Numbered from the stretch's first letter, positions 25,492 through 35,132 are shown. The stretch: 64,000 nt of DNA from an uncultured Cocleimonas sp. (GCF_947495625.1 NZ_CANLZW010000020.1:21981-85980); one strand, 5' to 3'. Program-made: numbers and translations. The notes: a model not told the origin generated them from the sequence alone.

Positions 25492-26511
25492 TTATGGCCT
25501 TAATTCAATTCTTTCCATCAGATAACAAAGGCAATCCTGGCGAATCACATTTTCATCTAAGGTCAGCATCGCCGGCATCATTGGTTTACTTAATACAATC
25601 TGGTTATTTTTTTTGGTGAAATAATGATCGCTAACGACTTGTTCATGGTCGTCTAAAGCTTCCAGACAGGCTTTATCGGCATTTTGTATTTGTCCAAAAA
25701 CCGTTTCTTCTGTTAATTCTGAAAAATTCATACTATCAAGTTTGGTATCAAATAAAATATCTGCTGATTTTTCAGTAAAACTAAACGTGCATGTTTTAGG
25801 CACCGTAACTCTGGCGACAGTTTGGAAAACATCTATGTCGTTGGTATTTAAATGCGTTGAATTCAGACTTTCCATGTGTAATACAGTATCGAGATAATCT
25901 GTTGCATGCTCTATGCCTTGGGGTAGATGAGGCTGGCCACACTCAAGAGTGATAGCTGGGCATAGTTTAGCCATAGCCATTGATTGCACGCCTTTAGGCG
26001 TCTCAAAAAATACTACCGTGCGCGAAAACAGTGATGCTAGATACAAATACTCATCTTCAAGTGAATTGATGCAACCATAGTGTGGGTTCTTTCCGGTGTT
26101 ATTGTGCACATCAATGCTGGCAAATGGTTTCTGTTTTGCTACTTCATCCACGACATTCTGCATTAAACGGGTTTCATCACATTCAGGGTGGTCGGTACCT
26201 GGCCATACCCGGTTGTAATCTGGCTGGTCTTTTAATCTTCTGACGCCTTCTTTACAGGCTGCGATATTGCCAAAAAAGATGCTCACTGATCTTGGTAATT
26301 CCTTATCCTGATACTTTTTTAAAAGCTCTTGAATAGCTATAAAACCAGTATCTTCATTTGCGTGTAAAAGCACTGAAATAAATAACGGATTTTCCTTAAC
26401 TCCTTTTAAATTTAGCAGAGTAGGTTGGTCAAAAATCTGTTGAATATCCTTGGAACTGGCAAGATCTAATAGCCCATCAGGTATTTCGTTGATGATATTT
26501 AGTTTAAGCAT
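25492..26511 (-). CDS. M14-type succinylglutamate desuccinylase/aspartoacylase family hydrolase
   Basis: 339 residues. Zinc-ligand motifs of the AstE/ASPA group are seen as LLHANEDTG (His/Glu near residues 69-72), SIDVHNNTGKNPHYG (third ligand His) and ITLECGQPH (catalytic Glu). It should hydrolyse an N-acyl amino acid or amide. It follows a GCS2-type ligase gene 29 bases upstream, so the two form an operon likely to make and cleave the same kind of amide. Substrate unknown. Confidence 0.8.
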   Translation of the reverse strand: MLKLNIINEIPDGLLDLASSKDIQQIFDQPTLLNLKGVKENPLFISVLLHANEDTGFIAIQELLKKYQDKELPRSVSIFFGNIAACKEGVRRLKDQPDYNRVWPGTDHPECDETRLMQNVVDEVAKQKPFASIDVHNNTGKNPHYGCINSLEDEYLYLASLFSRTVVFFETPKGVQSMAMAKLCPAITLECGQPHLPQGIEHATDYLDTVLHMESLNSTHLNTNDIDVFQTVARVTVPKTCTFSFTEKSADILFDTKLDSMNFSELTEETVFGQIQNADKACLEALDDHEQVVSDHYFTKKNNQIVLSKPMMPAMLTLDENVIRQDCLCYLMERIELRP

Positions 26512-26540
26512 GATTTATCTATCTTTGATTTTTAAGTAAT

Positions 26541-27956
26541 TTAGTTGTGTGCCCAAGTGTGAACGGGTTGTCCAATGTGTTGTAAAGCAAGGTAATCAGC
26601 GGTCATTTTTGTTAAATCGCCATGATGTTGATTGAGATGATAAATTTGCCACACAGAGCCTGTTTGACCGCTAATGGTACGCTCTTTTATGATATTAAGA
26701 TAATGATCGATTGATGCTTGTTCAAGGTCTAATTGTTGTAAACCTTGTTCAGCCAAAGGGATTAGTTTATCGACAATTAACTGTTGCAAACTGTCCCCAG
26801 AATAAGTGTTACCTTCCCAGTTTATTTCCCCTTGTAATCCATATTGAGCCGCTTCATAGAAATTATTTTTAGCGGTTTCAAAAGGCATTTTTTCCTGATT
26901 GGATATGCGTTCCATAATGCTTTGTGTCAGGCCATAGAAAAACGTAGCATTCGCCATCATGTCTGAAACGGTCGGCCCTGCGGGAAGAATACGATGCTCA
27001 ATTCTGATATGAGGTGTTCCATCAGGGTCAAAGCCAACCAAAGGTCTATTCCAGCGCCAGATTACACCATTATGTAAGCTTAGATGTTTGAAGTCCTTTG
27101 GCTGACTATTGAATATCATGGGTAAAAACACGGAATAATCATTCAGGTTTTCCTCAAAACATTCAAGGATGGAAGATTCTGCGTAGCCAGAACCGAAGCT
27201 AACCCTTTGTTTGCCTCCTGTTTCTATCGCTTGTTCGAATAGAGGAATACGGGTTTCATGCCAGAGTTTGTCCCCAAAGAGTACGGGCGAATTCCCCGCA
27301 ATAGCCATAATGGGGGCAGATGCAATAATCGAAGCATTGTAATAATGATGGGCTTGTTTCCATGGTGTCTGTATATGGATTTGAAAAGAGGTGGTAGCGG
27401 CTTCAATCATTACCGAGTGTTTGGTTAAATGACAGTGATCTTCGCCGTTAATATCAAGATGTAACGGTTTATTATTGCGTGCATTAAGAACGATTTCATT
27501 AAGCGCTTCGTAACGTTTCATTGAAGACATATTTTCCAGACAAAAATCATCTGCAACAGCAGTGGGAAGCGTGCCTATAAGAATTATATTTGATTTGAGT
27601 TTTTCTGTGACTGCATCAGCTTCTGATAAAACAGTGCGAATTTCGGATTCAAACTCTTTTAGTGAATTACCTGTGAGAGGTAAAGGAGTGTTATTTAATT
27701 CTATATTAAACTTTGCCAATTCAGGCGTAGCTAATGGATTATCGAATAAATCAAAGAATTCGTTATTGATAGGTGCTGGTCGTAAAGACTTGTCCACCAG
27801 CCAGGCTTCTATTTCAAACCCTCCCATAGGTTTATGTGAAGAAAACTCCCCAGCCTCAAACTGTTTCTTCAACAGTTTTGTTTCTTCAATCAAGAGTTCT
27901 TTAAAGCATTTGCTTTCTTCACTGGTAAAATGTGAATGCGATATTTCCTGACCCAT
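26541..27956 (-). CDS. GCS2-family glutamate-cysteine ligase-like carboxylate-amine ligase
   Basis: 471 residues. Conserved elements of the GCS2/YbdK fold: GGFEIEAWLVDKSLRPAP with substrate-binding acids, FNIELNNTPLPL, ATTSFQIHIQT, and late HIRIEHRILPAGPT. The enzyme should form a gamma-glutamyl or similar amide with ATP. It is not the E. coli GshA type. A GGAGGAG ribosome site precedes the ATG. Paired in an operon with an M14-type amidohydrolase. Confidence 0.78.
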   Translation of the reverse strand: MGQEISHSHFTSEESKCFKELLIEETKLLKKQFEAGEFSSHKPMGGFEIEAWLVDKSLRPAPINNEFFDLFDNPLATPELAKFNIELNNTPLPLTGNSLKEFESEIRTVLSEADAVTEKLKSNIILIGTLPTAVADDFCLENMSSMKRYEALNEIVLNARNNKPLHLDINGEDHCHLTKHSVMIEAATTSFQIHIQTPWKQAHHYYNASIIASAPIMAIAGNSPVLFGDKLWHETRIPLFEQAIETGGKQRVSFGSGYAESSILECFEENLNDYSVFLPMIFNSQPKDFKHLSLHNGVIWRWNRPLVGFDPDGTPHIRIEHRILPAGPTVSDMMANATFFYGLTQSIMERISNQEKMPFETAKNNFYEAAQYGLQGEINWEGNTYSGDSLQQLIVDKLIPLAEQGLQQLDLEQASIDHYLNIIKERTISGQTGSVWQIYHLNQHHGDLTKMTADYLALQHIGQPVHTWAHN

Positions 27957-28132
27957 ACTTCACTCCTCCTTAAACTATGTATCCTCAGAGATGCGGATAC
28001 GTTTGAAAAAGAATAACTTTTTAGCTTGTGTATAAATCAGTTTAAGATGTTGTGAAACAAATTTGTAGAATAAGTGGTGATTAATTGACCTGAAAGAGCT
28101 TCTTATTGTTGATTCTAGCTGATAATTTCGCG

Positions 28133-28771
28133 TTATTTACTTTCTGAGGCTTTAATAATTTCTGATTTTATAATTGAATTCAGCATTTCAGAGAGCACTG
28201 GCATTGAGTCTTTGATGCCTAAATCTACGCATTGCGTAATTTCGAGTCCTTCATAACCGCAAGGATTTATGTATTGAAAGGGTGTTAAATCCATTTCAAC
28301 ATTTAAACTTAATCCGTGTGTGGTTCGACCTTTAGATACTCGAAGTCCCAATGCCGCAATCTTCTTCTTGTCGACATATACCCCAGGTGCTTTTGCATCG
28401 CTATAGGCTGTGATTTGATAATCGGCTAATAGTTCAATAATGCAATTTTCAATTAAAGTAACTAATTGACGAATACCCATGCTTCTTCGATGTAAATCGA
28501 GCAAAAGATAAATCACTATTTGCCCTGGGCCGTGGTAGGTAACTTGGCCGCCTCGGTCAACTTTAACAATAGGAATAGAAGTTTCTTGGAGAATGTGATG
28601 TTCTTTGCCGTTTCTACCTAGTGTGAAAGTAGGGGGGTGTTCTACGATCCAGATTTCATCAGGGGTATTTTGATCTCGAGTTTGAGTGAAGTCTTTCATC
28701 GACTCCCAAACGCTTTCGTAATCAGTTAACCCTAATTGTTTGGTGATTATACTATTGACTAGAGTGCCCAA
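28133..28771 (-). CDS. lipB: Octanoyltransferase LipB
   Basis: 212 residues. Moves octanoyl from ACP to lipoyl domains. Motifs are [24 protein letters not shown], catalytic Lys 138 (KKKIAALG) and Cys 171 (INPCGYEG). The start is a TTG at 28771, inside the end of the DUF493 gene (13-base overlap); the next in-frame ATG (Met 25) would remove conserved sequence. The codons for EHPPTF contain an exact core of the dispersed repeat (28629-28639). lipA is not in the window. Confidence 0.95.
   Translation of the reverse strand: MGTLVNSIITKQLGLTDYESVWESMKDFTQTRDQNTPDEIWIVEHPPTFTLGRNGKEHHILQETSIPIVKVDRGGQVTYHGPGQIVIYLLLDLHRRSMGIRQLVTLIENCIIELLADYQITAYSDAKAPGVYVDKKKIAALGLRVSKGRTTHGLSLNVEMDLTPFQYINPCGYEGLEITQCVDLGIKDSMPVLSEMLNSIIKSEIIKASESK
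28626..28641 (-). repeat. In-gene copy of the repeat core within lipB
   Basis: Exact 11-bp core GTAGGGGGGTG on the plus strand, preceded by TGAAA as in the copy at 47443-47470. It encodes HPPTF of the conserved LipB motif, so part of the match may reflect protein constraint. Confidence 0.6.
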
Positions 28772-29031
28772 ACTACCAGCTCGTGATTAGTAAGATCTTG
28801 ATATAGCGCATCCAGCTGTGGCTTATTTTTGGCATGAATGTTTAACGTCAAACTCACGTATTTTCCTGTTTTACTGGTATTTTGTTTCGTATGACTGGGG
28901 TCAAAATCCGGATCGTGAGCTTGTACTATTTTTTCAACGGCAGAATGGAATTCCGGTATTGCTGCACCCATAACTTTAACGGGAAATTCACAAGGAAATT
29001 CAATCAGTGTTTCTTCATCTCGCACGGACAT
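28759..29031 (-). CDS. ybeD: DUF493 (YbeD) family protein
   Basis: 90 residues with the family pattern [16 protein letters not shown] near the start and [33 protein letters not shown] at the end, an ACT/ferredoxin-like small domain. It is found between dacA and lipB in gammaproteobacteria, exactly as here; it is probably regulatory. Overlaps lipB by 13 bases. Confidence 0.93.
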   Translation of the reverse strand: MSVRDEETLIEFPCEFPVKVMGAAIPEFHSAVEKIVQAHDPDFDPSHTKQNTSKTGKYVSLTLNIHAKNKPQLDALYQDLTNHELVVWAL

Positions 29032-29089
29032 TTTTACTACTCGATATTTGTTTACTTAAGTTGAGACTTAAAAGCTATTTGATCAATAA

Positions 29090-30217
29090 TTAGTTAAATA
29101 ATTTCTTAACACTATCAGTAACTTTAGACCAGAATCCACCTGGGTCAACCGCATCAAGTGCTAATAGGGGAACCTGATTAACGATGGTTTCGCCATCTTT
29201 GATTATTGCTGTGCCAACGACATCGCCACGTTTGATTGGAGCATCGAGCGATCCATCAAGTTCCATCAAACCTTTTAACTGATTATAGTGACCTTTTTCA
29301 ACAGTAACGTAGAAATCTTCCATTATGCCTGCGGGAACAGTGCTTTTATTGCCTTTCCAAACGCGAGCATCTGCAAGCACTGAGCCTTTGTCATAAAGCT
29401 TATGTGTTTCGTATAATCTGAAACCAAACTCTAATAATTCCTGACTGTAATCCGCGCGAGATTTTTCAGTTTCAGCGCCTAAGATTACTGAAATTAGACG
29501 CATATCATTACGAGCAGCCGAAGCAACTAAACAATAACCAGCAGATTCTGTATGACCTGTTTTAACACCATCAACCGTTGGGTCACGCCATAATAATTTA
29601 TTGCGATTGTATTGTTTGATACCGTTGTAGCTATATTCTTTTAATGAATGAAGTTTGTATTCTTCTGGGTATTCTCTTATTACTTGACGCGTTAAAGTAA
29701 CGATGTCTCTCGCTGTCGTGTAATGATTGGGATCAGGCCAACCTGTTGGGTTTGCAAAGTTTGTTGAATTTAAGCCCATTTCTTTGGCTATTTGGTTCAT
29801 CTTCTCAACAAATGAAGCTTCATTGCCTGAGATGTGCTCTGCCAATGCTATAGCTGCATCATTTCCTGATTGAACGATAAGGCCTTTAATCATTCGATTT
29901 AGTGGAACTTTTTTTCCGGCTTCAACGAACATTCTTGAGCCTTCCATTTTCCACGCTTTTTCACTGATAAGGACGTTGTCATCTAGTGAGATACTGCCTT
30001 TTTCCAGTTCTTGATAAATAACATAGGCAGTCATCAATTTAGTGATACTGGCTGGTTCTATGCGTTTATCAGGGTTTTTCTCAGCTAATTGAACGCCGCT
30101 ATGGAAATCGACCAGTAGATAACTATCCGCTTTTATCTCAGGAGCGCCAGTTGCTGCCCAGCCCTGATGAGTAAAAGAGATAAACAAACAAATAAAGACA
30201 GATAAAATTCGTTTCAT
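29090..30217 (-). CDS. dacA: D-alanyl-D-alanine carboxypeptidase PBP5/6 (S11)
   Basis: 375 residues. Signal peptide about 1-22 (QGWA). SxxK is Ser 57/Lys 60 (EPASITKLM), SxN is in VQSGNDAAIALAE, KTG in DGVKTGHTESAGYC. A C-terminal beta domain and a short amphipathic tail (FWSKVTDSVKKLFN) anchor it to the inner membrane. It trims pentapeptides in the periplasm. Part of the mrdA-rodA-mltB-SPOR-dacA cluster. Confidence 0.96.
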   Translation of the reverse strand: MKRILSVFICLFISFTHQGWAATGAPEIKADSYLLVDFHSGVQLAEKNPDKRIEPASITKLMTAYVIYQELEKGSISLDDNVLISEKAWKMEGSRMFVEAGKKVPLNRMIKGLIVQSGNDAAIALAEHISGNEASFVEKMNQIAKEMGLNSTNFANPTGWPDPNHYTTARDIVTLTRQVIREYPEEYKLHSLKEYSYNGIKQYNRNKLLWRDPTVDGVKTGHTESAGYCLVASAARNDMRLISVILGAETEKSRADYSQELLEFGFRLYETHKLYDKGSVLADARVWKGNKSTVPAGIMEDFYVTVEKGHYNQLKGLMELDGSLDAPIKRGDVVGTAIIKDGETIVNQVPLLALDAVDPGGFWSKVTDSVKKLFN

Positions 30218-30313
30218 GGTGTGTAATTATGGATTCCGAATGTCGAAGAAGTAACTACCCAAAATGAGTAATTACCAAAGTCACTAATTATAACGAGTTA
30301 TAACCGAAATTGA

Positions 30314-30829
30314 CTAGCTTTCTACTACTTTAAACTGCGATAAGCCAGTGCTGGTTAAGTTATCTTTAGCTTTGTCTATATCTTCTTGATTGTTGTATGG
30401 ACCAAGACGAACCATATGCAGCAAGTTACCTGTTTTAGTCTTACGAGATTCCATTGTTGCGCCTTTTAAACCAATCGAAGAAAGACGGGTAAAGGTATCA
30501 AGCGCTTCCATTTGATCAGCATAAGTGCCAACCACGATATAATAGTTCTTGTTTGCTTGATAAGTAGCTTTACGTGCTGGCGTGGACGCGGTAGTTCTTT
30601 TCGTCGTTGCTTGTTGTGGAGCTGCAGTTGTATTGCGTGCGCCTGGCTCACGAAGACTCGGTGGGATGACTAATTTATCGTCAGTGCCTGCCGTGCTTTT
30701 ATCGCTACCAAAAGTTGTCATATTTCTGGCAGATTTTCCAACTTGGCTAAAAGTACTACAGCCAGATAAGCCAACGAAAGTCGTTATTAATACTATGCTA
30801 GTACCAATGTTGAATTTACGGTATATCAT
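30314..30829 (-). CDS. SPOR-domain lipoprotein in the RlpA position
   Basis: 171 residues. Lipobox LSGC (Cys 24). A Thr/Ala-rich linker contains VIPPSLREPG. A SPOR domain at about 94-171 (KNYYIVVGTYADQMEALDTFTRLSSIG) would bind septal glycans lacking stem peptides. The usual gene here is rlpA, which has a double-psi beta-barrel before SPOR; that domain is absent. It is either a shortened RlpA or a replacement. Confidence 0.85.
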   Translation of the reverse strand: MIYRKFNIGTSIVLITTFVGLSGCSTFSQVGKSARNMTTFGSDKSTAGTDDKLVIPPSLREPGARNTTAAPQQATTKRTTASTPARKATYQANKNYYIVVGTYADQMEALDTFTRLSSIGLKGATMESRKTKTGNLLHMVRLGPYNNQEDIDKAKDNLTSTGLSQFKVVES

Positions 30830-30903
30830 TATCGTCCCCTTTTTGGATAATGGTTTTTCGTTTAAATATATAAATTTCTATAATTATTACTTTAATTTTT
30901 ACG

Positions 30904-31926
30904 TTATTTAGCCGAGTTTAATTTCCTACGTTTTATTTCCCAAGCAAGTTGAAAAATGGCCATAGCGTATTTAGGGCTATGGTTGTATCTTGTTATTGTG
31001 TAGAAATTATCGCCCGTAATCCAGTATTCATAACCTTGCAATCCTTGTAACTGCAACAGTGAAACCTTATCAGAACTAAAATTCCCAAGTGGTTCAACGC
31101 CGTGTTGCTGCAATATTTGCATGGTATGTGCTGGTTTAATTGCTTTTGTATTTACAATTTTAGCATATAAATTGCCTAAAATTCGAGCAGGTACTGTAAC
31201 ATTACCATTTGGCTTCCAACCGTGGCGCGAAAAATAGTTTGCTACGCTGCCAATAGCGTCTTCTGGATGCCATAAATCTTTGTGACCATCACGATTAAAA
31301 TCAACGGCATAATGACGATAACTACTAGAAATAAATTGTCCTAAGCCCATTGCCCCTGCATATGAACCGCTTAGGATATTTGGGTCTCTGATGCCTTCTT
31401 CTCTCATTAATTCAAGATAGTGTTCAAGTTCACTGGTATAAAACTTTTCTCTCGGAGGGAAATCCATCGCCAGAGTCGTCAGGCTTCTGAGAACTTTGTG
31501 TTTACCAGTGTTGCGACCATAGAATGTTTCTACTCCTATAATCGCAACAATATATTCAGGGTCAACGCCATATTGAGTACTTGCTGCTTTGATCACTTTC
31601 TCGTGGCGTTTCCAGAAGTTGACGCCAGAATTAATGCGATCTTCTGTGATGAAAATGGGGCGATATTTGTGCCACGGTTTTCCTTCTGCAGGAGAGCTAA
31701 CTAACTCAAGAATGCGCTCATCGCGTTGTACTCTAGAAAAAATCTGATGTAAGTAATTTCGATCAAACCCTTTTTGCACCATGCGCTCGATTAGCTGCTG
31801 CATTGCTGGGTAACTTGTGTAATTAGCTTTTGCTGAAATTTCTGCCGCAAAGTAGGGGGGTGTCAATATTGAAGGCAATACTAATATTGCACTGATAATC
31901 AAATATTGTGTAAATACTTTTAACAT
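30904..31926 (-). CDS. mltB: Membrane-bound lytic murein transglycosylase B
   Basis: 340 residues. Signal segment about 1-28 (ILTPPYFAA/E), without a lipobox Cys, so soluble or anchored by its signal. Catalytic Glu 133 lies in AIIGVETFYGRNTG. SGSYAGAMGLGQFISSSYRHYAVDFNRDGHKDLW is the family signature. It cleaves glycan strands to anhydro ends. Its start codon abuts the rodA stop. The signal-peptide DNA holds an exact repeat core and is nearly identical to that of the nuclease gene. Confidence 0.95.
   Translation of the reverse strand: MLKVFTQYLIISAILVLPSILTPPYFAAEISAKANYTSYPAMQQLIERMVQKGFDRNYLHQIFSRVQRDERILELVSSPAEGKPWHKYRPIFITEDRINSGVNFWKRHEKVIKAASTQYGVDPEYIVAIIGVETFYGRNTGKHKVLRSLTTLAMDFPPREKFYTSELEHYLELMREEGIRDPNILSGSYAGAMGLGQFISSSYRHYAVDFNRDGHKDLWHPEDAIGSVANYFSRHGWKPNGNVTVPARILGNLYAKIVNTKAIKPAHTMQILQQHGVEPLGNFSSDKVSLLQLQGLQGYEYWITGDNFYTITRYNHSPKYAMAIFQLAWEIKRRKLNSAK
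31836..31866 (-). repeat. In-gene repeat copy within the mltB signal peptide
   Basis: Exact core at 31852-31862. The minus strand reads TTGACACCCCCCTAC then TTTGCGGCAGAAATTT, encoding LTPPYFAAEI. It is almost the same as 1031-1060 of the nuclease gene. Confidence 0.8.
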
Positions 31927-33042
31927 TTAGTCGTACCCTCGTTTTCGTTTTCTTAGACCCATGAGGAGTCCAAATGCTGCCATCAGTGTAACTAGAGAGG
32001 TACCTCCATAGCTAATTAACGGTAATGGAACACCAACGACAGGAAGAATGCCGCTTACCATCCCGGTATTTACCAATAGATAGATGAAGAAAGTAAGACT
32101 AAGGCTACCACCCAATAATCGAGCAAAGGTGTCATGTCCCTTCATCGCGAGGTAAAGGCCGCGCCAGATAATAAATAAATATAATGTGAACAGTATTAGG
32201 TTGCCGAGTAAGCCGAACTCCTCGCCAAATACAGCGAAGATGAAATCGGTATGGCGCTCAGGTAAAAAGTCTAAGCGGGACTGATCGCCGTTCAACCAGC
32301 CTTTACCGTAAAAGCCACCAGAACCAATAGCAATTGTAGATTGGTAAATATGATATCCAGAACCTAATCGATCAGCACTTGGGTCAAGCAGTGTTAAAAC
32401 GCGCTGTCTTTGATAATCGTGCATACCAAAATAAAACACTAACGGCGCAGCAATAATGATTGCGACCAATGTTGCCCCCAGCCATTTCCAGGATAAGCCG
32501 GCAAAATAGATGACGAAGAAACCAGCGCTGCCAACCAGTAATGCGGTTCCTAAATCCGGTTGCTTAACGATCAGTAGCATTGGTATAGCTACAAGTAATG
32601 TAGCAATAAAAATCTCTTTGAATCTTGGGGGTAAGCTTTTCTTTGAAAGGTAGCTAGCTACCATCATCGGGACTGCTAATTTCATGATCTCAGAAGGTTG
32701 GAAACGTAAGCTTCCTATTTCTAACCATCTTTGAGCACCTTTTCCCATTGATCCCTGAATCAATACTAAGACCAGAACAACAATACCGATAATATAAATC
32801 CAGAAAGCCCAGCGTTTGAGTAAATCGCTCGATAATTGAGTGGCAACCAGCATAACGATAGTCGCAAGAATCAAATGAATAGTGTGATTATTCATCATCC
32901 GGGCATCTTCGCCGGATGCGCTAAATAAAATAATGCTACCCAAAGCGATCAAAAGTGCGAGTGACAGAAGCATAACCAAATCTATCGAGGTCAGCCAGCG
33001 CAGTACATATCCACCAAAACTTGAACCGCCTTTTGAATTCAT
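31927..33042 (-). CDS. rodA: Rod-shape peptidoglycan glycosyltransferase RodA
   Basis: 371 residues, a SEDS membrane protein with about ten helices. Signatures include GKGAQRWLEIGSLRFQPSEIMKLA, LDFLPERHTDFIFAVFGEEFGLLG and VGVPLPLISYGGTSLV. It polymerises lipid II during elongation with PBP2, whose gene ends just upstream. Confidence 0.97.
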   Translation of the reverse strand: MNSKGGSSFGGYVLRWLTSIDLVMLLSLALLIALGSIILFSASGEDARMMNNHTIHLILATIVMLVATQLSSDLLKRWAFWIYIIGIVVLVLVLIQGSMGKGAQRWLEIGSLRFQPSEIMKLAVPMMVASYLSKKSLPPRFKEIFIATLLVAIPMLLIVKQPDLGTALLVGSAGFFVIYFAGLSWKWLGATLVAIIIAAPLVFYFGMHDYQRQRVLTLLDPSADRLGSGYHIYQSTIAIGSGGFYGKGWLNGDQSRLDFLPERHTDFIFAVFGEEFGLLGNLILFTLYLFIIWRGLYLAMKGHDTFARLLGGSLSLTFFIYLLVNTGMVSGILPVVGVPLPLISYGGTSLVTLMAAFGLLMGLRKRKRGYD

Positions 33043-33043
33043 A

Positions 33044-35047
33044 TTATGTTCTCGGTGCTGTTGTTAGAGGGCTGTTGATTTGAATTTCTCGTTTAAGTTT
33101 TCTTTCAAGCTCTTTCTTCTTTTTCAACTTGTTTATATTCATCAATGAAGGTGATTCATCCGTATTTTTGGCATTGTTTTGTTCACTGATTTCTTCTTTT
33201 TGTTGTGGCGTTAGCAGGTAAGTATCTAGTAATTGTCTAGCTATAGGGGCTGCCACTTTACTACCGCCACCTGCATTTTCCGCAATTACGGCTAATGCAA
33301 TACGAGGGTTTTTAACCGGAGCGAAAGCCACAAATAATGCATGGTCATGTAGTTTCTTTTTTAATTTTGCAGCATCGTATTCCTTGTTTTGAGCAATACC
33401 GAAAACCTGTGCTGTTCCGGTTTTACCCGCGAATTGGTATTTGGCTCCTGCGCCTGATCTTCTTGCGGTGCCATGTGTACCATGAACAACATTAACCATG
33501 GCGCGAATCACATCATCCCAATACCTAAGTTTTGTGACACCTAATGATGGTAATTGTTCAGGTGTTACGATTTTGGGAGGTAAATTTCGAGAGACACGGG
33601 TCGCTCTGAGTACATGAGGTTTGAATTTTCGACCATGATTTGCCATGGTCGCTGTAGCAAACGCTAGTTGTAAGGGTGTCGCAGTAAAATAACCTTGGCC
33701 AATACCAGTGTTTACAGTGTCACCTGGATACCAGAATTTGTCGTATTTTTTTCTTTTCCATTCTGCAGAAGGCATGATTCCAGCACCTTCATGGGGTAAA
33801 TCTATACCTAGTCTGCTGCCAAAGCCAAAGCGTTTCATTGCATCAGAATAACGTTTGATGCCCATCCGAAATGCGAGATCATAAAAATATACATCACAAG
33901 ATTGATAGATTGCACGATTCAGGCTTATGTTTCCGTGTCCCGCCTTTTTCCAACATCTAAATCTATGTCTGTTGCCGGGAATTTGATAATAGCCTTTGCC
34001 GTAGACTGAGCTAGTTGGTGTGACAACGTCAGCACTTAATCCAACTAATGCAGCCATGGGTTTGATCGTAGATCCCGGAGGGTAAGCGCCTTGTAATGCT
34101 CTATTGTAGAGAGGGCGATCAATATCATCTCTTAAGGCATTATAGTTGGCATAGCTGATGCCATTCACAAATAAATTTGGATCGAAAGCCGGCATACTTG
34201 CCATCGCCAATATCTCCCCGTTTCTAGGATCGATGGCAACTGCGGCACCATTGTGTTCGGCTAATAATTCTTCTGCTTTCAGCTGAAGCTCAAGATCGAT
34301 ACTGAGGAAAAGGTCTTCTCCAGTTATTGGTGCTTTCTCATCAAGTTTTAGCTGAGGCTTACCGTGAGCATCGACTTCTGTTAGTTCCCAGCCAGCTTTG
34401 CCGTGTAATCGATCTTCGTATTGCTTTTCAATACCGAGTTTGCCGATATGGGTTGTGCCTTTGTAATTCTTTTTATCTAATGTTTCTAAGTCTTTTTTAT
34501 CAATTCTGCCGACATAGCCAATTAAATGGCCTGCGGTTGAGCCAAGAGGGTAGTTTCGTCGCATACGTACGCTGACATTAAAGCCTTGGAAACGAAATCG
34601 ATTGGCTGAAAATATTGCGGTTTCTTTTTCGGTGAGATTTTTACGTAAAACGACAGGTTGAAAACGAGAATTAACTCTCAATTTTTGTTTGAATTTTTTA
34701 ATTTCCTGAGGAGTGATTGGAAGTAATTGCATCAAGCGCTTTAACTTCCTATCCATATCTTTCACATCATCTTCAGCTGCCTCGAGGACATATTCAATGT
34801 GATTGTCGGCTAATAATACGCCATTGCGGTCATAAATAAGGCCTCTAACTGGGGGGGTGGGTATTCTCTTTTGGTAATTTTCTTTTGAAAGCGTCGTATA
34901 GTGATCGTAATTTTTGACTTGTAAGAAAATAAGTCTGGCAAACACTAAGGTTAGTGCTACAAATACTAAGACTGCCGCGACAATAGCACGTGAGCGAAAT
35001 AGGCGATATTCTTCGCGTTCGCTTTTGACTGTTACACGCTTTTCCAT
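33044..35047 (-). CDS. mrdA: Penicillin-binding protein 2 (elongation transpeptidase)
   Basis: 667 residues. Membrane helix about 20-43; pedestal region with RGLIYDRNGVLLADN; active Ser 326 (PPGSTIKPM); YQSCDVYFYD; KTG in FAGKTGTAQVFG. The C-terminus has an extra ~60-residue charged tail (QQKEEISEQNNAKN and a Lys-rich end). Forms the elongasome with RodA. Confidence 0.97.
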   Translation of the reverse strand: MEKRVTVKSEREEYRLFRSRAIVAAVLVFVALTLVFARLIFLQVKNYDHYTTLSKENYQKRIPTPPVRGLIYDRNGVLLADNHIEYVLEAAEDDVKDMDRKLKRLMQLLPITPQEIKKFKQKLRVNSRFQPVVLRKNLTEKETAIFSANRFRFQGFNVSVRMRRNYPLGSTAGHLIGYVGRIDKKDLETLDKKNYKGTTHIGKLGIEKQYEDRLHGKAGWELTEVDAHGKPQLKLDEKAPITGEDLFLSIDLELQLKAEELLAEHNGAAVAIDPRNGEILAMASMPAFDPNLFVNGISYANYNALRDDIDRPLYNRALQGAYPPGSTIKPMAALVGLSADVVTPTSSVYGKGYYQIPGNRHRFRCWKKAGHGNISLNRAIYQSCDVYFYDLAFRMGIKRYSDAMKRFGFGSRLGIDLPHEGAGIMPSAEWKRKKYDKFWYPGDTVNTGIGQGYFTATPLQLAFATATMANHGRKFKPHVLRATRVSRNLPPKIVTPEQLPSLGVTKLRYWDDVIRAMVNVVHGTHGTARRSGAGAKYQFAGKTGTAQVFGIAQNKEYDAAKLKKKLHDHALFVAFAPVKNPRIALAVIAENAGGGSKVAAPIARQLLDTYLLTPQQKEEISEQNNAKNTDESPSLMNINKLKKKKELERKLKREIQINSPLTTAPRT

Positions 35048-35106
35048 TAACTCTCTTTAAACCCGACAGCAGTGCTGCTTTTTTCTATTTTGGTGTGATG
35101 TAGTCA

Positions 35107-35132
35107 CACCCCCCGGCTTTTATGAGGTTTTT
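35107..35132 (+). repeat. Divergent copy of the dispersed repeat
   Basis: CACCCCCC followed by GGCTTTTATGAGG and T5; the first half is conserved, the second half is changed. Located between mrdA and ppa, both on the minus strand. Confidence 0.6.

Noticed and set aside
34841..34870. CTAACTGGGGGGGTGGG in mrdA as a repeat copy
   Set aside because: Partly similar to the repeat, but it encodes the conserved region before RGLIYDRNG and the core has several changes; not counted.
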